Numbered from the stretch's first letter, positions 42,481-52,308 are shown. The stretch is 64,000 bases of DNA from VAZQ01 sp963816745 (GCA_963816745.1 CAWFLQ010000013.1:372001-436000), one strand, 5' to 3'. The notes: generated by a model from the letters alone, not told the origin. A program made the numbers and translations.

Positions 42481-43144
42481 GTGCCAAAGCAATCGCCCGG
42501 CGACGACAGCGTCGGCCGCATGCAGTTCCTGCTGGCCTGCGCCGGCGCGGGATCAGCGATGCCGGCGGTGCTGCGCGCCATGGACGAGGTGCCGCGCGAG
42601 CATTTCGTCGAGGCACGCTTTCGTCGACAGCGCCTATGCCGACCAGGCGCTGCCGATCGCCTGCGGCCAGACCATCAGCCAGCCCTATGTGGTCGCCTAC
42701 ATGACCGAGCAGCTCGGCGTGCAGGCCGGAGCACCGCGTGCTCGAGGTCGGCACCGGCTCGGGCTACCAGGCCGCCATCCTGTCGCGGCTCGCGCGCGAG
42801 GTGGTCAGCGTCGAGCGCTATCGGACGCTGGCGGAAGCCGCGCGCAAGCGCCTGGCCGACGCTCGGCTACGACAACGTCGACGTGCGGGTCGGGCGACGG
42901 CCTCGCCGGCGTCCCGGAGCGGGCGCCGTTCGACCGCATCATCGTCACCGCGGCCGCCGAGACGGTGCCGGAGGCGCTGGTCGCGCAGCTTGCCGACGGC
43001 GGCGTGATGGTGCTGCCGCTCGGTCCGCATGCCGGGCCACAGCGGCTCGTGAAGCTCACCAAGGGCGAGCAGGGGATCAAGCAGGAGGATCTGATCGGCG
43101 TGCGGTTCGTGCCGCTGCTGCCCGGACAGGCGCGCGAATTGTAA
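42481..43144 (+). CDS. pcm: Protein-L-isoaspartate O-methyltransferase
   Basis: This enzyme methylates L-isoaspartyl residues to start repair of aged proteins. All family motifs are present: MDEVPREHFVEA, SAYADQALPIACGQTISQPY (the SQP substrate motif), motif I VLEVGTGSGYQAAILSRLA, motif II VVSVERYRTLAEAARKRL, and FDRIIVTAAAETVPEALVAQ with LADGGVMVLPLG. GTG 42481 with a good Shine-Dalgarno is the start. Indels lie near 42620, 42728, 42862 and 42897. Unlike the tolC-linked paralog at 3.1 kb it has the full active site. nlpD follows 94 bp downstream. Confidence 0.93.
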
Positions 43145-43238
43145 CGATTCCGTTTTCGCGCCGGTAAGGTTGAGAGGGCGTAATCGCTTAAAGTCTTATT
43201 TACCCGCAGGGTGTTAACTCGACGGACTTGTGTTGCGT

Positions 43239-44670
43239 ATGAGTGTGGGTAGCCATGTCCTGCGTTCTCGAGTTGTTGCGCTCGCGGTCTTGGCCGCGAG
43301 CGGCCGCGCTGGCGCTGATGACCATCGGCGTTGCCGCTTGCAGCGGCGAAGTATCGCGATTCAGCGACAGGCTCCTACGCTCCCAGAGGAAACCCCGAAC
43401 CAACCGGATCGATCCCGCCGGCGCAAGCCGCGCCCGCCGGCCGGGTGGAGAGCCAGCCATTGCCGCCGCAGACCGCGCAGGCCGCGCCGCCTGCTGAGCG
43501 CGCCGTCGAGCGCCGGCATCTCCGGTGGCGGCCGCGGGCTGGCCTCGTACAGCCCGACCTCGACCCCGACCTATTCGAGTGTCCCAAGCCAGAGCCTGGC
43601 GCGTCCGAGCGCAGCGGTTTCCCCCGACATCACCGGGTCGGTGACGGCGCCGAAGCCCGCCTCCAGCAATTGGAGCCGGGACGGCGGCACCGCCATCACC
43701 GTCACGCCAGGCGAGACCATCGACAGCATCGCGCGCCGCTACGGCGTGCCGGCATCCGCCATCATCCAGGCCAACAACCTCACGCAACCGGCGGCCATCC
43801 GCCCCGGCCAGCAACTGGTCATTCCGCGCTACAGCAACTCGTCGACTCGGCGGCGACGCCCGCGGCCGGCGCCGGCGCACATCAGTCCGCCGCCGCTAAG
43901 CCGCTGGGCAGCGGCAAGCCGGCCACCGTCGCGGCGAGCCCGGCCGGCAATCCGGGCGTGCACGTGGTCGCGCAGGGCGAGACGCTGAGCAAGATTTCGC
44001 GGCTCTACGGCAAGCCGGTCAGCGAGATCGCCAAGGCCAACAACATCCAGCCGACGCGCCAGCTCAAGATCGGCGACCGCCTGATCATTCCCGGCGTGCG
44101 CGTGACCGCCGCCGCCAAGTCCAACGCGACACCCATCAAGTCGACGCCGGCCGCTACGCAGCCGAAGCCCGTGGCAACGCCGGCGCCGAAAGAGCCCGAG
44201 CCGGCGCCCAAAGCGCCAGCGTCGTGACGCCGGTCGCCGATACGCCGCCCGCCACCGACGGCGTGAAGTCGGCCGAAGCAACCGGCGCGCTGCCGAAATT
44301 CCGCTGGCCGGCCAACGGCCGCGTGATCGCGGGCTTCGGCCCCACGACCAACGGCCAGCAGAACGACGGCATCAATATCGCGCTGCCGGAGAACACGCCG
44401 GTGAAGGCGGCCGAGGACGGCGTCGTCGCCTATGCCGGCAACGAGCTCAAGGGCTACGGCAATCTCGTGCTGGTGCGCCACCCGAACGGCTACGTCACCG
44501 CCTACGCGCACGCCAAGGAGCTCCTGGTCAAGCGCGGCGACCAGGTCAAGCGCGGGCAGGTGATCGCGCGCTCCGGCCAGACCGGCAACGTCAACGCGCC
44601 GCAGCTCCACTTCGAGATCCGCAAGGGCGCGTCGCCGCTCGATCCGATGCAGTTCCTGAACGGCGCGTAG
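43239..44670 (+). CDS. nlpD: LysM/M23 peptidoglycan metallopeptidase lipoprotein, NlpD-like
   Basis: NlpD-like proteins sit at the outer membrane and activate or act as murein hydrolases at division. A lipoprotein signal (ALALMTIGVAACSG, lipobox cysteine) is followed by a proline-rich spacer, LysM 1 (ITVTPGETIDSIARRYGVPA), LysM 2 (HVVAQGETLSKISRLYGKPV) and the M23 domain (GFGPTTNGQQNDGINIALPE, GNLVLVRHPNGYVTAYAHAK, GQTGNVNAPQLHFEIRKG). The first zinc histidine appears replaced (QQNDGI in place of HxGID) while LHFEIR remains, so it may be a non-catalytic amidase activator. Indels lie near 43305, 43370, 43500, 43850 and 44225. Confidence 0.9.
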
Positions 44671-44725
44671 CTGACATCGAAGCGAACGGTCGAGCTACGG
44701 TCGAATCCGCTCGTCGACTCCGTCG

Positions 44726-45676
44726 CTATCGCTCCGTCAGCCTCACCCCGAGCCGTCCCGCCAGATCCTGCACGTATTGCCAGGCCACGCGGCCCGAGCG
44801 CGCGCCGCGGGTGGTCGCCCATTCGAGCGCCTCGCGGCTGATGCTCCTCGCGCGTGATGCGGGATGCGGTAGTGCGCGACGTAGCCGTCGACCATGGCGA
44901 GGATATTCGTCCTGGCTGCAGCGGTGGAAGCCGAGCCACAGCCCGAAGCGGTCGGAGAGCGAGACCTTCTCCTCCACCGCCTCGCCGGGATTGATCGCGG
45001 TCGAGCGCTCGTTCTCCATCATGTCGCGCGCCATCAGATGGCGGCGGTTCGAGGTGGCGTAGAACACGACATTGTCCGGCCGGCCCTCGATGCCGCCTTC
45101 GAGCATGGCCTTGAGCGACTTGTAGCTGGTGTCTTCCGCCTCGAACGAGAGGTCGTCGCAGAACACGATGAAGCGATAGGGCGCGTCGCGCATCAGCGCC
45201 ATCAGGTCGGGCAGGCTTTCGATGTCCTCGCGGTGGATCTCGACCAGCTTGAGCGGCCCGTCGCCGTCCTTGCCGCCAGCCTTCTTGTGCGCGGCGTTGA
45301 CCGCGGCATGCACGGCCTTGACCAGCGACGACTTGCCCATGCCGCGCGCGCCCCACAGCAGCGCGTTGTTGGCCGGCAGCCCGCGCGCGAAGCGCTCGGT
45401 GTTCTCGACCAGCATGTCGCGCACGCGGTCGATGCCTTTGAGCAGCGACATCTCGACGCGATTGACCTTCGGGACCGGCACCAGCCGCCGGCCGTCCGGA
45501 TGCCAGGAGAAGGCGTCGGCCGACGGCGAAGTCGGGCGGCGGCCGGCGCGGCCGGCGCCAGCCGTTCGAGCGCGGCGGCGATGCGCTCGAGTACCTGCTC
45601 GCGAGCCGCCCGATTCGGTCGCTGTCCGTGGCTGCGAGGACGCCTTCGATGGGGGCTTTTTGACGCGTTTGGCCAT
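44726..45676 (-). CDS. DUF815 AAA-type ATP-binding protein
   Basis: A P-loop ATPase of about 300 residues. An Ala/Arg-rich N-terminus precedes LVPVPKVNRVEMSLLKGIDR, Walker A (LLWGARGMGKSSLVKAVHAA), Walker B (FIVFCDDLSFEAEDTSYKSL) and sensor 1 (NVVFYATSNRRHLMARDMME), then the arginine-bearing DRFGLWLGFHRCSQDEY. The C-terminus reads WATTRGARSGRVAWQYVQDL. ATG 45676 (MAKRVKKPPSK) is chosen by its position in the frame and the lysine-rich start. Frameshifts are near 45545, 44905 and 44850. Members are widespread and often called predicted ATPases; the cellular role is not settled. Divergent from yajC. Confidence 0.88.
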   Translation of the reverse strand: MAKRVKKPPSKASSQPRTATESGGSRAGTRAHRRRARTAGAGRAGRRPTSPSADAFSWHPDGRRLVPVPKVNRVEMSLLKGIDRVRDMLVENTERFARGLPANNALLWGARGMGKSSLVKAVHAAVNAAHKKAGGKDGDGPLKLVEIHREDIESLPDLMALMRDAPYRFIVFCDDLSFEAEDTSYKSLKAMLEGGIEGRPDNVVFYATSNRRHLMARDMMENERSTAINPGEAVEEKVSLSDRFGLWLGFHRCSQDEYPRHGRRLRRALPHPASRARSISREALEWATTRGARSGRVAWQYVQDLAGRLGVRLTER

Positions 45677-45912
45677 GGGATGCGCTCGTTTGCGCCGCAC
45701 CCTTAGCGAGCGCCCGGCGCGCCCGCAAGATCGCCCCGAGGACAGGGTGGGAAAGGGCCGAATCCGGCCGGATTCCAAGGGCAAAGCATCGTTGCAATTG
45801 GGCCGGCTGGCCGCTATAGTCCGCGCCGATTTCGGCCCGAACGATCGCGCGCCGACGCGGCAAGGCACGCCAGCGCCGTACTTCCGGGCGACTTCCAGAA
45901 GGGGACGAGACG

Positions 45913-46246
45913 ATGTTCGTGACGCCGGCTTTTGCCCAGGCGCAGCCCGTTCGGCGGCGACAGCATGCTGGTGCAGCTGCTGCCCTTCGTCCTGATCTTC
46001 GTGATCATGTATTTCCTGATCCTGCGGCCGCAGCAGAAGCGGGCGAAGGAGCACCAGGAGCTGGTCAAGAACTTGCGCCGCGGCGATACCGTCATTACCT
46101 CGGGCGGGCTGGTCGGCAAGGTCACCAAGGTCGTCGACGACGAGCAGATCGAGGTCGAGATCGCCGACGGGGTGCGCGTGCGCCAGGTGCGCTCGATGGT
46201 GTCGGGCGTCCGCGCCAAGGGCGAGCCGGTCAAGGACGAGAGCTGA
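45913..46246 (+). CDS. yajC: Preprotein translocase subunit YajC
   Basis: YajC is the small partner of SecDF. The start MFVTPAFAQAQP is separated by one indel near 45948 from the membrane helix LVQLLPFVLIFVIMYFLILR, which runs into the hallmark RPQQKRAKEHQELVKNLRRG, then DTVITSGGLVGKVTKVVDD and a short basic end. Length is 110 residues. It leads the yajC-secD-secF run, 41 bp before secD. Confidence 0.94.
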
Positions 46247-46287
46247 TCGACTGTTGTGATTCCGCTGAGCGTGAACCGGGACGATCC

Positions 46288-47895
46288 ATGCTTTACATTT
46301 CGCACTGGAAGGCGACGGCGATCCTGCTCACGGCGTTCATCGTCTGCCTGTTCGCGGTTCCGAATTTCTTCCCCGAAAGCACGGTCAAGCGCTGGCCGAC
46401 ATGGGCGCAGCGCCACATCGTGCTCGGCCTCGACCTGCAGGGCGGCTCGCACATCCTGCTCGAGGTCGATGCCAACGACGTGCGCCAGCAGAAGCTCGAG
46501 CGCTGCGGACGACGTCCGCAAGGTCCTGCGCGAGGCGCGCGTCGGCCTCACCGGCGCGCCGGTCATCCGCGGCAACACGGTCGAGGTGCGCATTCGCGAG
46601 AGCGACCTGCAGCAGGGGCTGACCAAGCTGCGGGAGCTGTCGCAGCCGCTCGGCGGCTTCCTCGGCGCGACCGGCGCGCGCTCGCTCGACATCGAGAATG
46701 TCGGCGGCGGGCTGGTCCGGCTCACCGTGACGGAGCCGGCGATCCTCGAGCGCATCCGGCAGGTGGTCGACCAGTCGATCGAGATCATCGGCACGGCGCG
46801 TCAACGCAGCTCGGCCTGGTCGAGCCGTCGATCCAGCGCCAGGGCAACGATCGCATCCTGGTCCAGGTGCCGGGGCTCGGCGATCCGCAGCAGCTCCTGG
46901 ATATCCTCGGCAAGACCGCCAAGCTGACCTTCCGGCTGGTCGACACGTCCATGACGGCCGAGCAGGCGCTGCAGGGCCGGCCGCCGCCGGAATCCGAAAT
47001 CGTCTACGGCTCGAAAGCGGAGAACAGGCAGCCCTACCTGCTCGAGAAGCGCATCATCGTGTCGGGCGAGGAGCTCACCGACGCGCAGCCCGGCTTCGAC
47101 CAGCGCACCAGCGAGCCGATCGTCTCGTTCAAGTTCAACACCTCCGGCGCGCGCAAGTTCGCGCCAGGTGACCCAGGAGAACGTCGGTCGGCCGTTTGCG
47201 ATCGTGCTCGACGACGAGGTGATCTCGGCGCCGGTCATCCGCGAGCCGATCCTCGGCGGCAGCGGCCAGATTTCCGGCAGCTTCACGGTCGAGTCCGCCA
47301 ACAATCTCGCCATCCTGCTGCGCGCCGGCGCGCTGCCGGCCAAGCTCACGGTGATCGAGCAGCGCGTGGTCGGCGCCGGCCTCGGCCAGGATTCGATCGA
47401 GAAGGGCAAGCAGGCGTCCTATTTCGGCGCCGCTCTCGTCGTCGTCTTCATGATCGTGACCTACGGGCTGTTCGGCGTGTTCGCCAGCGTCGCGGTCGGC
47501 ATCAACGTCGGGATGATCTTCGGCGTGCTGTCGCTGCTCAACGCGACGCTGACGCTGCCCGGCATCATCGGCATCGTGCTCACGATCGGCATCGCGGTCG
47601 ACAGCAACGTGCTGATCTACGAGCGCATCCGCGAGGAGGTGCGCACCGGCCGCACGCCGATCACCGCGATCGACGCCGGCTTCACGCGCGCGCTCGCGAC
47701 CATCCTCGATTCCAACATCACCACCTTCATCGCGGCCGCGGTGCTGTTCTTCATCGGCAGCGGGCCGGTGCGCGGCTTCGCGGTGACGCTCGGCATCGGC
47801 ATCGTCACGACCGTCTTCACCGCCTTCACTTGACGCGGCTGATCGTGGCTTGGTGGGTGCGGTGGGCACGTCCGCAGCAGCTGGCGATTTCATAG
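46288..47895 (+). CDS. secD: Protein translocase subunit SecD
   Basis: SecD with SecF uses the proton gradient to pull exported proteins through SecYEG. TM1 is WKATAILLTAFIVCLFAVPN; the hallmark HIVLGLDLQGGSHILLEVD follows; the periplasmic domain includes LVEPSIQRQGNDRILVQVPG (P1); the C-terminal membrane part has GKQASYFGAALVVVFMIVTY, IGIVLTIGIAVDSNVLIYER with the proton-path Asp, and FTRALATILDSNITTFIAAA. It ends VRWARPQQLAIS. Frame breaks lie near 46505, 46797, 46805, 47160 and 47828 and each can be explained by one extra or missing base. secF follows after 12 bp. Confidence 0.95.
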   Translation: MLYISHWKATAILLTAFIVCLFAVPNFFPESTVKRWPTWAQRHIVLGLDLQGGSHILLEVDANDVRQQKLERCGRRPQGPARGARRPHRRAGHPRQHGRGAHSRERPAAGADQAAGAVAAARRLPRRDRRALARHRECRRRAGPAHRDGAGDPRAHPAGGRPVDRDHRHGASTQLGLVEPSIQRQGNDRILVQVPGLGDPQQLLDILGKTAKLTFRLVDTSMTAEQALQGRPPPESEIVYGSKAENRQPYLLEKRIIVSGEELTDAQPGFDQRTSEPIVSFKFNTSGARKFAPGDPGERRSAVCDRARRRGDLGAGHPRADPRRQRPDFRQLHGRVRQQSRHPAARRRAAGQAHGDRAARGRRRPRPGFDREGQAGVLFRRRSRRRLHDRDLRAVRRVRQRRGRHQRRDDLRRAVAAQRDADAARHHRHRAHDRHRGRQQRADLRAHPRGGAHRPHADHRDRRRLHARARDHPRFQHHHLHRGRGAVLHRQRAGARLRGDARHRHRHDRLHRLHLTRLIVAWWVRWARPQQLAIS

Positions 47896-47907
47896 GCGGA
47901 ACCAGAC

Positions 47908-48853
47908 GTGCGCCTGCATCGCTCCATTCCGCTGCTGCGGATCGTCCCCGACGATACCAAGTTCGATTTCATGCGCTTTCGGCGCATCAGCTTTCCGATC
48001 TCCGCGGTGCTGTCGATCGTCGCGATCCTGCTGTTCTTCTTCCACGGGCTGAATTTCGGCATCGACTTCGTCGGCGGCACGCTGATCGAGGTGCAGTCGA
48101 AGAGCGGGCCGGCCGATCTCGCCAAGATGCGCACGACGCTCGGCGGCCTCGGCCTCGGCGAGGTGCAGTTGCAGGAGTTCGGCAGCCCGACCGACGTGCT
48201 GATCCGCGTCGCCCAGCAGCCCGGCGGCGAGCAGGCGCAGCAGGCCGCCATCACCAAGGTGCGGGAGGCGCTGGGCAACGAGGTGGAGTACCGCCGCGTC
48301 GAGGTGGTCGGGCCGCGGGTTTCGACCGAGCTCCTGGCCAAGAGCACGATCGGGCTCGGGCTCGCGATCTTCGCGATCCTGGTCTATCTCTGGTTCCGCT
48401 TCGAATGGCAGTTCGCGCTCGGCGCCATGATCGCCAACGTGCACGATCTCGTGCTGACGATCGGCTACATGTCGCTGACGCAGATCGACTTCGATCTGTC
48501 CAGCATCGCGGCGCTGCTCACCATCCTGGGCTATTCGCTCAACGACACGGTCGTCATCTACGACCGCATCCGCGAGATGCTGCGCCGCTACAAGCGGATG
48601 CCGATGCCGGAGTTGCTCAACATCTCGGTCAACTCGACGCTGTCGCGCTCGATCATCACCCACGTGACGGTGACGCTCGCGCTGCTGGCGCTGCTGTTCT
48701 TCGGCGGCCACGCCATCCACAGCTTCGTCGCGACCATGATCTTCGGCGTCGTGCTGGTCGGCACCTACACCTCGGTCTTCATCGCCGCGCCGATCCTGAT
48801 CTATCTCGGCGTCGGCACCGGCCGCATGGAGAGCCGAGGACAAGAGTCAGTAG
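47908..48853 (+). CDS. secF: Protein translocase subunit SecF
   Basis: GTG 47908 (MRLHRSIPLLRIVPDDTKF) opens a clean frame with TM1 (RRISFPISAVLSIVAILLFF), the signature HGLNFGIDFVGGTLIEVQSK, and the membrane half (LGLAIFAILVYLWFRFEWQF, LTILGYSLNDTVVIYDRIRE with the key Asp, ITHVTVTLALLALLFFGGHA). After GVGTGRMES the frame has no stop and runs into the next gene. A TAG in another frame at 48851-48853 is the likely real end, reached with one inserted base near 48835 (tail AEDKSQ). The gene is the last of the yajC-secDF set. Confidence 0.93.
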
Positions 48854-48930
48854 CCGGCGGTCGGTCGTCGATAGGCCGACTGATGACGAACGGCCGACTC
48901 CGCGACGTCGTTGAGCCCAGTCCTGGAACC

Positions 48931-49784
48931 ATGCCGGACGCCCATTGCGAAGCGCTGGTGCGCGCGGCCGACAAGGACCGCTTTCTGGCCGCTCTGTTCG
49001 CGCCGGCCGAGCATCGCGAGCGCGCTGTTTGCGCTCTATGCCTTCAATCTCGAGATCGCACGCGTGCGCGAGGTGGTGCGCGAGCCGCTGGCCGGCGAGA
49101 TCCGGCTGCAATGGTGGAGCGACGTGCTCCCGGCGGTGGACCGCGGCGAGGTCGAGGCGCATCCGGTGGCGGCGGCGCTCTGCGCGCAGCCATCGCGCGC
49201 TACCGGCTGCCGGTCGAGCGGCTCGCGGCGCTCGATCGCGGCGCGCCGGTTCGATCTCTACGACGAGCCGATGACGACGCTCGCCGAGCTCGAAGCCTAT
49301 GCGCGACGGCGCGTCCGCCGACCTGATCGCGCTGGCGGCGCAACATTCTCGATGGCGGCGCCGGCGCCGGACGACGCTGGTCCGCCACGCCGGCCTCGCC
49401 CATGCGATCGCCGGGCTGCTCAACGCATTCCCCGTTCACGCCGCGCGCGGCCAGCTGTTCGTGCCGCTCGAGATCCTGGAGCGCCACGGAGCCGGCCGGC
49501 AGGACGATCGTGAGCGGGCCGGCGACGCCGCAGTTGCGCGCGGCGCTGGCCGAGATGCGGCTCCATGCCCGCGGTCACCTCGCGGCGGCGCGCGACCTGA
49601 TCGCAACCGCGCCGTCCGCGGTCATGCCGGCCTTGCTGCCGGTTGCGCTCGCGGGGCCGACGCTCGCGCGCATGGAGCGGCGCGACTACGATCCGTTCGT
49701 GCCGGTCGAGATCGCGCCCTGGCGGCGGCAATGGCTGATCTGGCGCGCGGCGCAGGCGGCCGGCGCGGATATTCGGCTAGTTAG
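48931..49784 (+). CDS. Squalene/phytoene synthase-family protein, NDUFAF6-like
   Basis: ATG 48931 (MPDAHCEALVRAADKDRFLA) begins a trans-isoprenyl-synthase-fold protein of about 280 residues. ALFALYAFNLEIARVREVV and GEIRLQWWSDVL align with the first conserved helix, but the diphosphate-binding DxxxD is absent (FNLEIARV), as in the mitochondrial complex I assembly factor NDUFAF6 rather than in true phytoene or squalene synthases. Later parts are RRFDLYDEPMTTLAELEAYA and MRLHARGHLAAARDLIATAP, ending WRRQWLIWRAA. Indels lie near 49022, 49185, 49225, 49310, 49345 and 49490. The 3' end meets the convergent kinase-like gene near 49780. A role in respiratory complex assembly is inference. Confidence 0.78.
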
Positions 49785-50871
49785 AACGCCGAAGCGGTCG
49801 CGCAGGTTGCGGCGGTCGGCGACGATGCGCGCGACCAGGGCGCGCTCCTGCTCGTCGGCGACCAGCGGCTCGATCAGGTCGACCTGGTTCATGGCGACGA
49901 GCTGGAGGATCTCGCTGCGCACCTCGCCGGCGGCGCGGCGCGGCAGCTCTTCGATCACCTGCAGGTGCTCCGGCGGCTTGGGGATTTCCGTGGACGCCGC
50001 TTCCGCGGCGATGAATTCGCGCAAGCTCGCTTCGGTGAGCTCCGGTCGCGCCCTCGACGAAGGCATAGAGGCCGGTGCCGGCGCGGCGGTCGGGAAAGGC
50101 CACGACCACGGTCTCGCGCACCTGCGGGTGCGCCTTGAGGCGCGCGGCGATGCGCGGCGCGTCGTGGACCAGCCGCGCGCCCGCCGCCCTCGCGGTCGGT
50201 GAAGCGCAGCACGTCGCGCGTGATCCAGTAGTAGACCTTCTTGCCGGTCGCCATCCAGACGCGGGTGAGCAGGCTCTTCTTCGCCAGCACGCGCCGCTCG
50301 GCTGGCGGTGAGCGCCTCGGGCGCGTAACGGCGCTTGTGCTTGAGCAGGTGGCGCAGGTCCTCGTAGGCGGCGATGCGGAACAGCCAGCTCCGGCGCCGA
50401 GAACCGCGCCGCGAGCTGGAAATCGGTGAGATAGGCGCGGCCGTCGGGGCCGCGCAGCCAGTTCTGCTCCTTGGCGAGATCGTTGTGGCAGATGCCGGCG
50501 CGGTGCAGCTTGCGCAGCGCGGCCTTGGCCGAGCGGAAATAGCCGCAGCTCGCCGTGCGGCTTGGCGATGTGCAGCGGCGACGCCGTCGATCCAGCCGCG
50601 CACCAGCGTCGCGGCGACCGGCGAACAGCAGCGGCGGCGCGATGCCGAGGTCGCCGGCGCGCGCCAGCGCGCGCTGCTCGCGCGCGAACAGGTGGCGCGC
50701 CAGGCCGAAGCTCCACCACGGCACCTCGTCGATCCGCCGCAGCACCGCCTCGACCTCGCCGGCAGGTGTGCGGAAGCGGCCGCGCTCCACGGTCGAGAAC
50801 AGGTCGCGCTTGAGCACCACGCCGTTCGTCCAGCGCCCCTCGATCTCGTTCGGCAGCGCCATGCGCGTCAT
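49777..50871 (-). CDS. Kinase-like protein fused to an AMP-binding (acyl-CoA synthetase) C-terminal-like domain
   Basis: The first half is a small protein-kinase/LPS-kinase-like domain: NGVVLKRDLFSTVERGRFR (glycine loop region), WWSFGLARHLFAREQRAL, the catalytic loop AGICHNDLAKEQNWL (HxD...N) and AYLTDFQLAARF (DFG equivalent). The second half, from about residue 235, resembles the mobile C-terminal domain of acyl-CoA synthetases: RIAARLKAHPQVRETVVVAF, GTGLYAFVEG, ASLREFIAAEAASTEIPKPP and ELPRRAAGEVRSEIL. In the last motif the catalytic lysine of PxxxxGK is glutamate, so it cannot adenylate by itself. The start overlaps the trmFO stop (ATGA). About five indels interrupt it. Substrate unknown. 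Confidence 0.72.
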   Translation of the reverse strand: MTRMALPNEIEGRWTNGVVLKRDLFSTVERGRFRTPAGEVEAVLRRIDEVPWWSFGLARHLFAREQRALARAGDLGIAPPLLFAGRRDAGARLDRRRRRCTSPSRTASCGYFRSAKAALRKLHRAGICHNDLAKEQNWLRGPDGRAYLTDFQLAARFSAPELAVPHRRLRGPAPPAQAQAPLRARGAHRQPSGACWRRRACSPASGWRPARRSTTGSRATCCASPTARAAGARLVHDAPRIAARLKAHPQVRETVVVAFPDRRAGTGLYAFVEGATGAHRSELARIHRRGSGVHGNPQAAGAPAGDRRAAAPRRRRGAQRDPPARRHEPGRPDRAAGRRRAGARPGRAHRRRPPQPARPLRRSN

Positions 50872-52308
50872 TCCGCCGCCACCGCGTGCTCCCCGCCGGC
50901 ATGGGATCGCCGGCGATCCAGCGCTCGAGGTCGACGAGCGCGCGGGCGGAGAGCGCGCGTTTCTTCGCCAGCGTCTTTTCCGTGCCGCGCAGCCGCTGTC
51001 CGCTCTCGCCCTTGACCGGCATGCGCGAGCGGCGGGAACAGGCCGAAATTGACGTTCATCGGCTGGTACGAGCGCGGGCCGGCATCGATCGTCTCGACGT
51101 GGCCGCCGGTGATGTGGGCGAGCAGCGCGCCATGCGCCGTGGTCGGCGGCGGCGGCGACAAGCGCCTCCGAACGCCGCTCGGCCGCCGCGAAGCGGCCGG
51201 CCAGGAGCCCGATCGCGGCCGATTCCACATAGCCCTCGCAGCCGGTGATCTGGCCGGCAAAGCGCAGCCGCGGCTCGGCGTTGAGCCGCAGCGTGCCGTC
51301 GAGCAGCTTCGGCGCATCGAGGAAGGTGTTGCGGTGCAGGCCGCCGAGCCGCGCGAACTCGGCCTTCTCCAGGCCCGGGAATGGTGCGGAAGATGCGGGT
51401 CTGCTCGCCGTGCTTGAGCTTGGTCTGGAAGCCCACCATGTTGAACAGGGTGCCGAGCTTGTTGTCCTGGCGCAGCTGCACGACGGCGTAGGCCTTCACG
51501 TCGGGCGCGTGCGGATTGGTCAGGCCGAACGGCTTCATCGGTCCGTGGCGCAGCGTCTCGCGGCCGCGCTCGGCCATCACCTCGATCGGCAGGCAGCCGT
51601 CGAAATAGGGCGTCGCGCTTCCCACTCGTGGAACGCGATCTTGTCGCCGGCGAGCAGCGCATCGACGAAGGCGTCGTATTGCTCGCGCGTGAGCGGGCAG
51701 TTGATGTAGTCGGCGCCCGAGCCGCCGGGGCCGGCCTTGTCGTAGCGCGACTGGAACCAGGCGACCGACATGTCGATCGAGTCGCGATGGACGATCGGCG
51801 CGATGGCGTCGAAGAAGGCGAGCGCGTCCTCGCCGGTGAGCTGCGCGATCGCCTCGGCGAGCGCCGGCGAGGTGAGGGGGCCGGTGGCGATGATGACGCT
51901 GTCCCAGTCCGCCGGCGGCAAGGCCGCGATCTCCTCGCGGCGGATCTCGATCAGCGGATGGGCGGCGAGCGCGGCGGTCACCGCCGCCGCGAAGCCGTCG
52001 CGGTCGACCGCGAGCGCGCCGCCGGCCGGCACCTGGTTGGCGTCGGCCGCGCGCATGATCAGCGAGCCGAGCCGGCGCATCTCCTCGTGCAGGAGGCCGA
52101 CGGCATTGTGCTCCCGGTCGTCGGAGCGGAACGAGTTCGAGCAGACGAGCTCGGCCAGCGCCGCGGTCTTGTGGGCGGCGGTGGCGCGCAGCGGGCGCAT
52201 CTCGTGCAGCACCACCGGGACGCCGCGCGCCGCGATCTGCCAGGCGGCCTCGGAGCCGGCGAGGCCGCCGCCGATGATGTGCACTGCTTGCAAGCGCTCG
52301 TCAGTCAT
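50868..52308 (-). CDS. trmFO: Methylenetetrahydrofolate--tRNA-(uracil-5-)-methyltransferase TrmFO
   Basis: This FAD enzyme makes ribothymidine at position 54 of tRNA using methylene-THF. The start MTDERLQAVHIIGGGLAGSE holds the FAD dinucleotide loop; the family signature ELVCSNSFRSDDREHNAVGL (active cysteine) and LGSLIMRAADANQVPAGGAL follow, then YINCPLTREQYDAFVDALL, KPFGLTNPHAPDVKAYAVVQ, KLGTLFNMVGFQTKLKHGEQ and AGQITGCEGYVESAAIGLLA. Corrected length is about 475 residues. Breaks near 51620, 51380 and 51025. It is transcribed away from the ICMT-like gene and overlaps the kinase-like gene by 4 bp. Confidence 0.94.

Noticed and set aside
46288..48853. Programmed ribosomal frameshifting in secD or secF
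   Set aside because: Breaks occur at different places in nearly all genes up to 52 kb, without slippery sequences or shared context; sequencing error explains all of them.
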